The translations under genes and the position numbers were made by a program. A stretch of 19,469 bases of DNA from CBIFWW01 sp966186435. Lineage in GTDB: Bacteria > Pseudomonadota > Gammaproteobacteria > Enterobacterales > Enterobacteriaceae. Positions 1-6,741 of the stretch are shown in pieces (within the stretch, counting starts at the first letter, position 1; each line of letters begins with the position of its first letter). The notes under the pieces were generated by a model. It was not told the DNA's origin and ran no database searches. It was given only the letters and a program-made list of their open reading frames with translations. The stretch lies in NCBI GenBank assembly GCA_966186435.1, contig CBIFWW010000055.1, forward strand, positions 1 through 19,469, written 5' to 3'.

Positions 1-21
1 AATATTCACAATAGGGCGCGA

Positions 22-50
22 ATATTACGCAAAACGCGAGCCTTTGACAA
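22..50 (-). promoter_or_regulatory. sigma-70 promoter reading leftward, probably rplU-rpmA
   Basis: On the minus strand a -35 TTGTCA (45-50) and a -10 TAATAT (22-27) are separated by exactly 17 bp, and the -10 is followed by a GC-rich discriminator (TTCGCGCCC). In E. coli rplU-rpmA (ribosomal proteins L21 and L27) is transcribed divergently from ispB, so this is most likely its promoter. A GC-rich discriminator is typical of stringently controlled ribosomal promoters. The rplU gene itself lies outside the window, so the target is inferred from synteny. Confidence 0.7.
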
Positions 51-60
51 GTGCTCTCAT

Positions 61-94
61 CAATCTGCGTAGAAAAAAAAAGCAACGTAGATTG
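61..94. repeat. imperfect 12-bp inverted repeat around an A-tract
   Basis: CAATCTGCGTAG (61-72) and CAACGTAGATTG (83-94) are inverted copies matching at 10 of 12 positions, separated by nine A residues and a G. The element lies upstream of the -35 of the leftward rplU-type promoter and upstream of the candidate ispB promoter, so it could be a shared operator or UP-like element. This is a pattern only; no known regulator is recognised. Confidence 0.4.
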
Positions 95-99
95 TGCCG

Positions 100-127
100 T
101 TTATCTACCTCGTTTTTCCGGTACAAT
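100..127 (+). promoter_or_regulatory. candidate ispB promoter
   Basis: TACAAT (122-127) is a five-of-six -10 match. Sixteen bp upstream lies a poor -35, TTTATC (100-105). It would give a leader of about 75 nt before the ispB ATG at 208, including a small CCC-TTCG-GGG hairpin at 163-172. The weak -35 makes this tentative. Confidence 0.35.
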
Positions 128-207
128 TGAAATACATTGTGAATCCTCATCACGCACATCATCCCTTCGGGGCATGCGGTAAATAGGACGATAGCCAGAT
201 TTTTGCG

Positions 208-1179
208 ATGAATTTAGAAAAAATAAACGAGTTAACCGCACAAGATATGGCGGGCGTCAACGCGGTAATCCTTGAGCAACTGAATTCTGATGTTCAACTC
301 ATCAACCAGTTGGGCTACTACATCATCAGCGGAGGCGGTAAACGCATCCGGCCGATGATTGCGGTTCTGGCCGCCCGTACTTTGGGCTATACCGGTGACG
401 CACATGTTCAGATTGCCGCGCTGATTGAGTTCATTCATACCGCCACATTACTCCATGACGATGTCGTGGATGAATCCGATATGCGTCGCGGCAAGGCCAC
501 GGCGAATGCGGCATTTGGCAATGCGGCCAGTGTTCTGGTGGGCGATTTTATCTATACTCGCGCCTTCCAAATGATGACTAGCTTGGGTTCGCTCAAGGTG
601 TTGGAGGTCATGTCTGAAGCGGTGAACGTGATTGCCGAAGGCGAAGTTCTTCAGTTAATGAACGTCAATGACCCAGATATCACTGAAGAAAACTACATGC
701 GGGTGATTTACAGCAAAACCGCGCGTTTGTTTGAAGCCGCGTCTCAATGCTCCGGTATTTTGGCAGGGGCGACGCCAGAACAAGAAAAGGCACTTCAGGA
801 TTATGGCCGCTATCTGGGTACTGCTTTCCAGTTAATTGATGATTTACTGGATTACAGCGCCGATGGTGAGACATTAGGTAAGAACGTGGGCGATGACCTT
901 AATGAAGGGAAACCAACCTTGCCACTGTTGCACGCTATGAACCACGGTACTCCAGAGCAGGCGCAAATTATCCGTAATGCCATTGAACAGGGTAACGGAC
1001 GTCATTTATTGGAATCCGTTCTGGAAACCATGGCCGCCTGTGGATCCCTGGAGTGGACCCGCGATCGGGCTGAGCAGGAAGCAGATAAAGCGATTGCTGC
1101 ACTGAATGCATTGCCAGACACCCCTTACAAAGAAGCGCTGATCGGTTTGGCCCATATGGCCGTACAGCGGGACTTCTAA
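208..1179 (+). CDS. ispB: octaprenyl diphosphate synthase
   Basis: This trans-prenyltransferase extends farnesyl diphosphate with isopentenyl diphosphate to the C40 octaprenyl chain that becomes the ubiquinone and menaquinone side chain. The 323-residue length equals E. coli IspB and the sequence is nearly identical to it. The first aspartate-rich motif DDVVD is at residues 84-88, the second, DDLLD, at 211-215, and the substrate-binding GGGKRIRP near 42-49. The bulky residues before the first motif fit a long-chain product. It is cytosolic and essential in E. coli. The ATG at 208 gives the family-standard N-terminus MNLEKINELTAQDM. It is divergent from the probable rplU promoter and followed by sfsB, as in E. 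coli. Nothing is truncated or odd. Confidence 0.97.
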   Translation: MNLEKINELTAQDMAGVNAVILEQLNSDVQLINQLGYYIISGGGKRIRPMIAVLAARTLGYTGDAHVQIAALIEFIHTATLLHDDVVDESDMRRGKATANAAFGNAASVLVGDFIYTRAFQMMTSLGSLKVLEVMSEAVNVIAEGEVLQLMNVNDPDITEENYMRVIYSKTARLFEAASQCSGILAGATPEQEKALQDYGRYLGTAFQLIDDLLDYSADGETLGKNVGDDLNEGKPTLPLLHAMNHGTPEQAQIIRNAIEQGNGRHLLESVLETMAACGSLEWTRDRAEQEADKAIAALNALPDTPYKEALIGLAHMAVQRDF

Positions 1180-1188
1180 TTACCTTAT

Positions 1189-1206
1189 TCCGCGCTTAGG
1201 CGCGGA
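1189..1206 (+). terminator. hairpin after ispB, possible weak terminator
   Basis: TCCGCGC (1189-1195), loop TTAG, GCGCGGA (1200-1206) is a perfect 7-bp stem starting 10 nt after the ispB stop. The following bases (TATTAACG) lack a real T-run. It is therefore more likely a 3'-end stabiliser or Rho-related boundary than a strong intrinsic terminator. Confidence 0.4.
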
Positions 1207-1304
1207 TATTAACGCCCCCATTTTGAAATCCTTTCCACACGATTACATCAGATCGTGCCCTGCGCCACATTTAAAAGACTTTAGACTCCAACTGGAATGA
1301 TTGG

Positions 1305-1330
1305 GAATTTTTGTGTGCTATAACAAATTC
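1305..1330 (+). promoter_or_regulatory. candidate sfsB promoter with flanking inverted repeat
   Basis: An extended -10, TG-C-TATAAC (1316-1324), lies 36 nt before the first sfsB ATG. It is bracketed by an inverted repeat, GAATTT (1305-1310) and AAATTC (1325-1330), 14 bp apart. No good -35 is visible, as is common for extended -10 promoters. Because sfsB encodes a DNA-binding protein, the repeat could be an autoregulatory operator, but that is speculation. Confidence 0.4.
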
Positions 1331-1359
1331 TCAAGACAGGTAGTCACAGGAACCAAAGG

Positions 1360-1644
1360 ATGGTAATGAAAAGAAGTAGATCGGACTGGCATCCCGCAGA
1401 CATTATCGCAGCACTGCGTAAAAGAGGCACATCGTTGGCCGCAGAATCCCGTAAAGCTGGGCTTAGTTCATCCACGCTTGCAAATACCTTGAGCCGGCCC
1501 TGGCCGAAGGGGGAGATGCTGATTGCCAGAGCAATAGGCACACCGGCCTGGGATATTTGGCCTTCACGCTACTACGATCCAGTAACCAATAAGCTGATTG
1601 ATCGCCAACGGTTAATTCGTCAAAAGCCAATCAATCCACGTTAA
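1360..1644 (+). CDS. sfsB: Ner-like DNA-binding transcriptional regulator SfsB (Nlp)
   Basis: This small DNA-binding protein of the phage Mu Ner / Nlp family contains a winged helix-turn-helix. E. coli SfsB was described as activating maltose metabolism genes in a crp* background. Visible features are the DWHPADIIAALRK start of the domain near residue 9, the helix-turn-helix stretch AAESRKAGLSSSTLANTLSR at about 27-46, and the family signature IWPSRY near 66-71. Two in-frame ATGs are possible, at 1360 (94 aa) and 1366 (92 aa). The second matches the 92-residue E. coli protein and has AAAGG six nt ahead of it, while the first is served by AGGA at 1348. The family assignment is firm, the physiological role poorly known. 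The position between ispB and murA is conserved. Confidence 0.88.
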   Translation: MVMKRSRSDWHPADIIAALRKRGTSLAAESRKAGLSSSTLANTLSRPWPKGEMLIARAIGTPAWDIWPSRYYDPVTNKLIDRQRLIRQKPINPR

Positions 1645-1648
1645 AAAC

Positions 1649-1680
1649 AAAAAAGGCCGTGATAAATCACGACCTTTTTT
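1649..1680. terminator. bidirectional terminator between sfsB and murA
   Basis: A-rich arm AAAAAAGG, one mismatch, CGTGA, loop TAAA, TCACG, then CCTTTTTT. The stem carries T-runs in both directions, so it can terminate sfsB from the left (5 nt past its stop) and the murA transcript from the right (20 nt past its stop). Confidence 0.88.
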
Positions 1681-1699
1681 ACAACGCAAATTCTGGCAA

Positions 1700-2962
1700 T
1701 TAGCCTTCTGCTTTTACACGCTCAATGTTGGCACCCATTGCACGAAGTTTGTCTTCGATACGATCGTAACCGCGATCGATGTGGTAAATACGGTCGACCA
1801 CCGTCGTGCCTTCAGCAATACAACCGGCCAATACCAGGCTTGCAGAAGCACGTAAGTCAGTTGCCATCACCTGGGCACCAGACAACTTCTCTACGCCGTG
1901 GCAGATTGCAGTGTTACTTTCGATTTCAGCTCGTGCACCCATACGAATCAGCTCAGGAATATGCATGAAGCGGTTTTCGAATATGGTTTCAGTGATAACA
2001 CCGGTACCTTCAGCAACCAGGTTCAACAGGGTGAACTGTGCCTGCATATCCGTCGGGAAGCCCGGGTGCGGCGCGGTGCGCACATTGACTGCCTGTGGGC
2101 GCTTGCCATGCATATCCAGGCTGATCCAATCTTCGCCAACGTCGATGTCAGCACCAGCTTCGCGCAGCTTAGCCAACACAGCATCCAGGGTGTCCGGTCG
2201 GGTTTCACGGCACAGCACTTTGCCGCCGGAGATAGCCGCAGCCACCAGGAAAGTACCGGTTTCGATACGGTCTGGCACCACGCGGTGCACACCGCCACCC
2301 AGGCGTTCTACACCTTCGATGGTAATGCGATCGGTACCAGCACCGCTTACCTTCGCACCCATGGCGTTGAGGAAGCAGGCGGTATCAACGATTTCAGGTT
2401 CACGGGCCGCGTTTTCAATCACGGTGGTGCCTTCCGCCAGGGTCGCAGCAGACATGATGGTGACCGTTGCGCCAACACTGACTTTATCCATAACGATATG
2501 GGCACCTTTCAGGCGGCCATTCACGGAGGCTTTCACATAGCCTTCTTCCAGTTTGATTTCGGCACCTAGCTGCTCCAGGCCGCTGATGTGCAGATCAACC
2601 GGGCGCGCACCGATAGCGCAGCCGCCGGGTAGGGAAACCTGACCTTGGCCAAAACGTGCAACTAACGGCCCCAACGCCCAGATAGAGGCACGCATGGTTT
2701 TCACCAAGTCGTAAGGTGCACAGAAGATGTTTACCTTGCTGGCATCGATCCATACGGAACCGTTGCGTTCAACTTTGGTACCCAGCTGGCTCAGCAGCTT
2801 AATAGTGGTATCAATGTCTTTCAGTTTCGGTACGTTTTGAATTTCAACCGGCTCTTCAGCTAACAGCGCAGCAAAAAGGATAGGCAGAGCGGCGTTTTTC
2901 GCACCAGAGATAGTTACTTCACCACTCAGGCGGGTAGGCCCCTGCACACGGAATTTATCCAT
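1700..2962 (-). CDS. murA: UDP-N-acetylglucosamine 1-carboxyvinyltransferase
   Basis: This cytosolic enzyme transfers enolpyruvate from PEP to UDP-GlcNAc, the first committed step of peptidoglycan synthesis. It has 420 residues, against 419 in E. coli. Lys22 is in SGAKNAALP. The catalytic and fosfomycin-target Cys115 is in PGGCAIGARP, so the protein should be fosfomycin-sensitive by this criterion. The conserved ESNTAICHGVEKLSGA and DRIYHIDRGYDRIEDK blocks are present. I chose the ATG at 2962 because it gives the family N-terminus MDKFRVQGPT; a TTG at 2977 would add five residues with no support in the family. It lies 53 nt downstream of ibaG in the same direction, is probably co-transcribed with it, and ends at a shared bidirectional terminator. 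Confidence 0.97.
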   Translation of the reverse strand: MDKFRVQGPTRLSGEVTISGAKNAALPILFAALLAEEPVEIQNVPKLKDIDTTIKLLSQLGTKVERNGSVWIDASKVNIFCAPYDLVKTMRASIWALGPLVARFGQGQVSLPGGCAIGARPVDLHISGLEQLGAEIKLEEGYVKASVNGRLKGAHIVMDKVSVGATVTIMSAATLAEGTTVIENAAREPEIVDTACFLNAMGAKVSGAGTDRITIEGVERLGGGVHRVVPDRIETGTFLVAAAISGGKVLCRETRPDTLDAVLAKLREAGADIDVGEDWISLDMHGKRPQAVNVRTAPHPGFPTDMQAQFTLLNLVAEGTGVITETIFENRFMHIPELIRMGARAEIESNTAICHGVEKLSGAQVMATDLRASASLVLAGCIAEGTTVVDRIYHIDRGYDRIEDKLRAMGANIERVKAEG

Positions 2963-2992
2963 TACTTTTAATCTCAATTAATGACTTGTCGC

Positions 2993-3015
2993 GCCACGGG
3001 CAAAGTGCCCATGGC
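2993..3015 (-). other. hairpin in the ibaG-murA gap
   Basis: GCCA-c-GGGC (2993-3001), loop AAAGT, GCCC-a-TGGC (3007-3015) forms an 8-bp stem with one mismatch directly after the ibaG stop codon. There is no T-run on either side, so it is not a normal intrinsic terminator. It may be an mRNA-stability or processing element between ibaG and murA. Confidence 0.5.
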
Positions 3016-3270
3016 TCAAAAACCGTTTAGTTTACGATCGCGTTCCCATTCCACCGGCGTGTAGGTCTTAATGGAAAGCGCGTGAATGCGGTTGTCCGCA
3101 AGATATTCCATTAGCGGAGCATAAATAACCTGCTGTTTTTTCACTCGACTCATGTCGGCGAAGATCTCACCCACGGCGATCACCTGAAAATGGCTACCGT
3201 CGCCTGAGACGCGCACTTCCTGAAGAGACAGTGCATTCATCAGTACATCTTGAATTTCATGATTTTCCAT
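3016..3270 (-). CDS. ibaG: BolA-family protein IbaG
   Basis: IbaG (YrbA) is a BolA-like protein that partners monothiol glutaredoxin in iron-sulfur handling and affects acid resistance and the cell envelope. It has 84 residues, the same length as E. coli IbaG. The BolA core VSGDGSHFQVIAVGEIFADMSRVKKQQ and the C-terminal HALSIKTYTP are intact; the single conserved His in SIxTYTP-type BolA proteins is the HALS histidine. The start at 3270 gives MENHEIQDVLMNALSLQ, matching E. coli. The reading frame stays open for 30 codons upstream, but that stretch runs through the promoter region and has no family match. The Shine-Dalgarno sequence is weak. It sits between a terminator upstream and murA downstream. 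Confidence 0.95.
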   Translation of the reverse strand: MENHEIQDVLMNALSLQEVRVSGDGSHFQVIAVGEIFADMSRVKKQQVIYAPLMEYLADNRIHALSIKTYTPVEWERDRKLNGF

Positions 3271-3304
3271 GGGTTCTAATCGCCTGGTAGTGAAACAGCC
3301 GTAC

Positions 3305-3332
3305 ATCTTAGAGGAAAGTGGCTTTATCTGAA
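3305..3332 (-). promoter_or_regulatory. candidate ibaG-murA promoter
   Basis: On the minus strand TTCAGA (3327-3332) and TAAGAT (3305-3310), each matching four of six consensus bases, are separated by 16 bp. The site lies just after the mla terminator and about 35 nt before the ibaG ATG, which is where a new promoter would be needed. Confidence 0.4.
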
Positions 3333-3337
3333 ATAAG

Positions 3338-3370
3338 CAAAAATGGCCCCGAAGAAACATTTTCGGAGCC
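3338..3370 (-). terminator. intrinsic terminator at the end of mlaFEDCB
   Basis: Reading on the minus strand, GGCTCCGAA and TTCGGGGCC form a 9-bp stem with one G-T wobble around an 8-nt loop, followed by ATTTTTGC. It starts 23 nt after the mlaB stop and separates the mla operon from ibaG-murA. Confidence 0.8.
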
Positions 3371-3393
3371 CTCTAAGTAAGATGCTGAAAACT

Positions 3394-3699
3394 TTAGACT
3401 GCTGAGAAAGGCAGTAGCGCCTCCTGCAAATTATACAATTGCGAGAGGGTGCGAAGTTTTTCACTGGCGCCAACGATGGTAGCCGGGCCAGAAGATTGAC
3501 GTTGGATGGCGTCCACCAGATGAATCAGCAATGCTACCCCGGCGGTATCGATACGCTCTAGGGCGTGTAAATCAATGGACTGACATCCTGACACCGCGCT
3601 ATCACGCGCTTCCCACAGGGGCAGCAAAGAGTAATGGTCCATCTCCCCGCTCAGGACCAGTGCACCTCCACGCTGCTCCCAGTGTAGTAGCTGTGCCAT
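3394..3699 (-). CDS. mlaB: STAS-domain protein MlaB of the phospholipid ABC transporter
   Basis: This cytoplasmic STAS-domain subunit binds the MlaF ATPase and stabilises the MlaFEDB inner-membrane complex. It has 101 residues, against 97 in E. coli. The STAS fold is visible as ALVLSGEMD at 13-21, SIDLHALERIDTAG at 41-54 and a C-terminal LYNLQEALLPF. The conserved threonine needed for function in E. coli is Thr52 within DTAG. The ATG at 3699 overlaps the mlaC stop codon by one base (TAATG), which implies translational coupling. It is the last gene of the mla operon. Confidence 0.94.
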   Translation of the reverse strand: MAQLLHWEQRGGALVLSGEMDHYSLLPLWEARDSAVSGCQSIDLHALERIDTAGVALLIHLVDAIQRQSSGPATIVGASEKLRTLSQLYNLQEALLPFSAV

Positions 3700-4334
3700 T
3701 ACTGCTGTTTATCCAGGGTAATTTGCTGGCGTGAAATAGACTTCAGTTGCTCAGTCAGACCATCAATACCTTTAGTGCGCAGCAGGTCGCTCCATTCGTT
3801 TTGCTTAGTGGTGATCATGCTCACCCCTTCAGCAATCATGTCATAAGCCTGCCAGTTCCCGGTTTGGGAGTTTTTACGCCACTGGAAGTCCAGGCGCACC
3901 GGCGGACGGCCGTTTGGATCGAGAATGGTCACGCGGATAGGGATGATGGTGGCATCGCCCAACGGTTGTTCTGGTGCAATCTGGTAGGTCTGGCCGTGAT
4001 ACAGCGCCAACGCCTGGCCATAAGCCTGCTTCAGGTATTCGCGGAAGGCGGTAAAATAAGCTTCACGCTGTGCTGGCGTGGCATCTTTGTAGTAGCGCCC
4101 TAATACCAATGCCCCGGCATATTTCACCTGCACATAGGGCAGCAGCTCCTGGCCTACCACTTCACGCAGGTAGTTAGGATCGGCCTTGATTTTAGGCTGT
4201 TCGTTCTTCAGACGATCGAAGGTTTTTTGTGCCGCTTCGTTCATCAGCTTATAGGGGTTGGTCTGATCGGCAGCCAGTGCGCTGGTCAGAGGCGCAACCA
4301 CCAATAGGGCAACCATCAACAAACGTTTAAACAT
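3699..4334 (-). CDS. mlaC: periplasmic phospholipid-binding protein MlaC
   Basis: MlaC is the soluble periplasmic carrier that moves phospholipid between the outer-membrane MlaA-porin complex and the inner-membrane MlaFEDB complex. It has 211 residues, as in E. coli. A clear Sec signal peptide, MFKRLLMVALLVVAPLTSALA, covers 1-21, with cleavage predicted before ADQTNP. Family motifs include NPYKLMNEAAQKTFDRLK, VGQELLPYVQVKYAGALVLGRYY and DFQWRKNSQTGNWQAYDMIAEGVSM. It starts 15 nt after mlaD and overlaps mlaB by one base. Confidence 0.96.
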   Translation of the reverse strand: MFKRLLMVALLVVAPLTSALAADQTNPYKLMNEAAQKTFDRLKNEQPKIKADPNYLREVVGQELLPYVQVKYAGALVLGRYYKDATPAQREAYFTAFREYLKQAYGQALALYHGQTYQIAPEQPLGDATIIPIRVTILDPNGRPPVRLDFQWRKNSQTGNWQAYDMIAEGVSMITTKQNEWSDLLRTKGIDGLTEQLKSISRQQITLDKQQ

Positions 4335-4349
4335 TTTATCTCTCCTGAA

Positions 4350-4901
4350 TTAGTGGATAGTGCTGGCCTGCGGGGCAGGTTCACTGTTATCGCCAGCAGC
4401 GTGATCCTGGCCTTCGCTTTTATCCTTGTTATCGCCGTTATTACCTTTGTAAAGGAATTGACCAATCAGATCCTCCAATACCATGGCAGACTTAGTATCC
4501 TGAATTGTGCCGCCATCCTTAAGAATAGACGTCCCCATCTCGGGATCATCAAAACCTACGTTCAGCGACAAATATTGCTCCCCCAGTAAGCCGGAAGTAC
4601 GGATAGAAAGGGAGCTGGTGTCAGGGATGTGATTATAACGTTGATCGATATCCATGCTGACCCGCGGCAGATAACTTTTATCATCCAGTGCAATGTCGCT
4701 AACGCGGCCAATCACTACGCCACCGATGCGTACCGGAGAGCTGACTTTCAGGCCGCCAATATTATCAAAGGTGGCTGATATGCGATAAGTCGGCTCGCTG
4801 CGCATGGAAGTGACGTTTGCCACTTTCAGACACAGGAAAATAACGGCGATGAGCGCAACCAACATAAAAGCGCCAACCCAGATTTCAGATTTCTTTTGCA
4901 T
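4350..4901 (-). CDS. mlaD: MCE-domain protein MlaD
   Basis: This inner-membrane-anchored MCE protein forms a hexameric periplasmic ring in the MlaFEDB complex, with a central pore for phospholipid. It has 183 residues, the E. coli length. One N-terminal membrane segment lies at about 8-27 (WVGAFMLVALIAVIFLCL). The MCE domain follows from about residue 38 (YRISATFDNIGGLKVSSPVRIGG) to about 120. The hydrophobic SLSIRTSGLLGEQYLSLNVGF stretch lies in the domain, and helix MVLEDLIGQFLYKG forms the pore collar. The acidic, low-complexity tail is typical and poorly conserved. It starts 3 nt after the mlaE stop. Confidence 0.96.
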   Translation of the reverse strand: MQKKSEIWVGAFMLVALIAVIFLCLKVANVTSMRSEPTYRISATFDNIGGLKVSSPVRIGGVVIGRVSDIALDDKSYLPRVSMDIDQRYNHIPDTSSLSIRTSGLLGEQYLSLNVGFDDPEMGTSILKDGGTIQDTKSAMVLEDLIGQFLYKGNNGDNKDKSEGQDHAAGDNSEPAPQASTIH

Positions 4902-4904
4902 GGC

Positions 4905-5687
4905 TTAATTCCCAAACATCAGTGCAGTGAGCACAAAGTCGAGGCCCAGTACGGCCAACGAAGAGTGTACAACGGTACGTGTAGTTGCCCGGCTAATCCC
5001 TGCTGATGTTGGGATTGCATCGTAGCCATTGAATAGCGCGATCCAGGTGACGGTAACCGCGAACACCACACTTTTAATAACACAGTTAACAATATCCATG
5101 CGCCAGTCGACGGCGTTTTGCATGGCAGACCAGAAGAAGCCTGTGTCGATGCCTTTCCAGGTCACCCCTACCAGCGAGCCACCCCAAATGCCCACGGCCA
5201 CAAAGATTAGCGACAGCAGCGGTAGAGATATCACCCCCGCCCAGAAACGTGGCGCAATGACTCGGCGTGCTGGATCGACAGCCATCATTTCCATACTGGA
5301 AAGTTGCTCAGTGGCTTTCATTAGGCCGATTTCTGCAGTAAGCGCAGAACCTGCCCGCCCGGCAAACAACAGCGCTGATACCACCGGCCCCAGCTCACGA
5401 AGCAGCGAAAGCGCCACCAGCATACCGAGGCTAGTTTCTGCACTGTAAGTGGTCAAAATCAGATAGCCCTGCAGGCCTAAAACCATGCCGATAAATACAC
5501 CAGAAACGATGATAATCAGCAGCGAAAGCACGCCCACATTATACAGCTGGCGCACCAATAGCGGCGCGTGCTTACGGAAATGAGGCTTACCCACCAGCGC
5601 ATTAAAAAGCATCAACCCGGCGCGACCGAAAGAGGCGCAGGTATTTAACCCGCGACGCCCCAGCGACGCCAGTGCATTAAGAAGCAT
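4905..5687 (-). CDS. mlaE: phospholipid ABC transporter permease MlaE
   Basis: MlaE is the integral membrane permease of the MlaFEDB phospholipid transporter (DUF140 / MlaE family). It has 260 residues, as in E. coli. Hydrophobic segments are visible near 50-75 (VGVLSLLIIIVSGVFIGMVLGLQGY), 85-115, 150-175, 200-220 and 235-258. The family coupling region VSALLFAGRAGSALTAEIGLMKATEQLSSMEMMAVDP lies at about 103-139. The gap to mlaF is 7 nt and to mlaD 3 nt, so the genes are tightly packed in one operon. Confidence 0.96.
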   Translation of the reverse strand: MLLNALASLGRRGLNTCASFGRAGLMLFNALVGKPHFRKHAPLLVRQLYNVGVLSLLIIIVSGVFIGMVLGLQGYLILTTYSAETSLGMLVALSLLRELGPVVSALLFAGRAGSALTAEIGLMKATEQLSSMEMMAVDPARRVIAPRFWAGVISLPLLSLIFVAVGIWGGSLVGVTWKGIDTGFFWSAMQNAVDWRMDIVNCVIKSVVFAVTVTWIALFNGYDAIPTSAGISRATTRTVVHSSLAVLGLDFVLTALMFGN

Positions 5688-5694
5688 AAGTCAA

Positions 5695-6510
5695 TTAACT
5701 CCTTGTGGCTGGAAGCAAATCAGAAAGATAGCTGTCGGCAGGATAGCGGAACGGCACCGGCCCATCGGCCACGCCGTCCAGGAATTGGCGAACACGGGGA
5801 TCGCAATTTTGTTGCAGCTCGTTAGGAGAGCCTTCGGCTACCACTTTCTGATCCGCAACGATATAAGCATAATCGGCGATGCTCAGCACCTCAGGCACGT
5901 CGTGGGACACTACAATACATGTCATGCCCAGCGTCTCATTAAGTTCTGAAATCAGCTTAACCAGCACCCCCATGGTGATAGGGTCCTGGCCGACGAATGG
6001 CTCATCAAACATGATAAGCTCTGGCTCCAGCGCAATGGCGCGCGCCAAAGCTGCCCGGCGAGCCATACCGCCAGAAAGCTCAGAAGGCATTAACTTTGCC
6101 GCACCACGCAGCCCCACGGCCTCCAGCTTCATCATTACTGTACTGCGTAACAACGGCTCCGGTAGCAGGGTATGCTCCCGTAAAGGATAGGCTACGTTTT
6201 CAAACACATTCATATCAGTGAACAGCGCCCCGGACTGGAACAGCATGCTCATGTTCTTACGAATGGCGTAGAGATGTGAACGGCTCATGGCCGGTATGTT
6301 TTCGCCTTTGAAGAGGATTTCCCCACACTCAGGCTGGATCTGACCGCCGATTAAACGCAGCAGCGTGGTTTTACCAATCCCCGATGGCCCCATGATGGCA
6401 GTAATTTTGCCCCGCGGGACGTCTAGCGAGATATTGTCGAATATTCGCCGGTTGCCTCGAGAAAATGTCACGCCCCGGATTTCGACCAGATTAGACTGCG
6501 CCTGGCTCAT
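5695..6510 (-). CDS. mlaF: phospholipid ABC transporter ATP-binding protein MlaF
   Basis: MlaF is the cytoplasmic ATPase that drives MlaFEDB lipid transport and keeps phospholipid out of the outer leaflet of the outer membrane. It has 271 residues, against 269 in E. coli. Walker A is GPSGIGKTT at 41-49 (Lys47), the ABC signature LSGGMARR at 145-152, Walker B LIMFDE at 165-170 (Glu170) and the H-loop His203 in VVSHDVPE. The C-terminal extension FLDGVADGPVPFRYPADSY is the part that, in E. coli, reaches the neighbouring MlaF/MlaB. The start at 6510 has a good GGAAAGGA ribosome site. It is the first gene of the operon. Confidence 0.97.
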   Translation of the reverse strand: MSQAQSNLVEIRGVTFSRGNRRIFDNISLDVPRGKITAIMGPSGIGKTTLLRLIGGQIQPECGEILFKGENIPAMSRSHLYAIRKNMSMLFQSGALFTDMNVFENVAYPLREHTLLPEPLLRSTVMMKLEAVGLRGAAKLMPSELSGGMARRAALARAIALEPELIMFDEPFVGQDPITMGVLVKLISELNETLGMTCIVVSHDVPEVLSIADYAYIVADQKVVAEGSPNELQQNCDPRVRQFLDGVADGPVPFRYPADSYLSDLLPATRS

Positions 6511-6581
6511 TCACTTGTCCTTTCCAACACGGTTGGTTAAGCATGGCGCGAAAATGCACCATGAACCGACATTTTTACAGA

Positions 6582-6590
6582 ATATTACCA
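6582..6590 (-). promoter_or_regulatory. candidate mla operon promoter (extended -10)
   Basis: Minus-strand TG-G-TAATAT (6582-6590) is an extended -10 in the divergent mlaF/yrbG gap and would give a leader of about 65 nt for mlaF. No convincing -35 lies 17 bp upstream. The choice is tentative. Confidence 0.4.
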
Positions 6591-6618
6591 GCCCGGGTTA
6601 GCGAAAGCAGGCATTTGT

Positions 6619-6647
6619 TTTACTTTTCCGCTGCATAAAGTCAGAAT
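6619..6647 (+). promoter_or_regulatory. weak candidate yrbG-kdsDC-lptCAB promoter
   Basis: TTTACT (6619-6624), a 17-bp spacer, then CAGAAT (6642-6647), each matching four of six bases, about 90 nt before the yrbG ATG. The 231-nt gap between mlaF and yrbG must hold promoters for both directions; this is the best plus-strand match I can see by eye. Confidence 0.25.
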
Positions 6648-6741
6648 TAAGAATCTGCTTTTCATTACCCAGATCTGTAAGCGCAAGACCAGGTCTTTCA
6701 GGCCAACGGACCGGCGATTATACCTGAATAAAGGATTCTGT

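Noticed and set aside
1806..2569. Two long overlapping open frames on the plus strand (244 and 223 codons)
   Set aside because: They lie opposite murA, have no ribosome site or family resemblance, and arise from murA codon usage.
3271..3360. N-terminal extension of ibaG by 30 codons
   Set aside because: The stretch has no match to the 84-residue family and would place the start inside the mla terminator hairpin.
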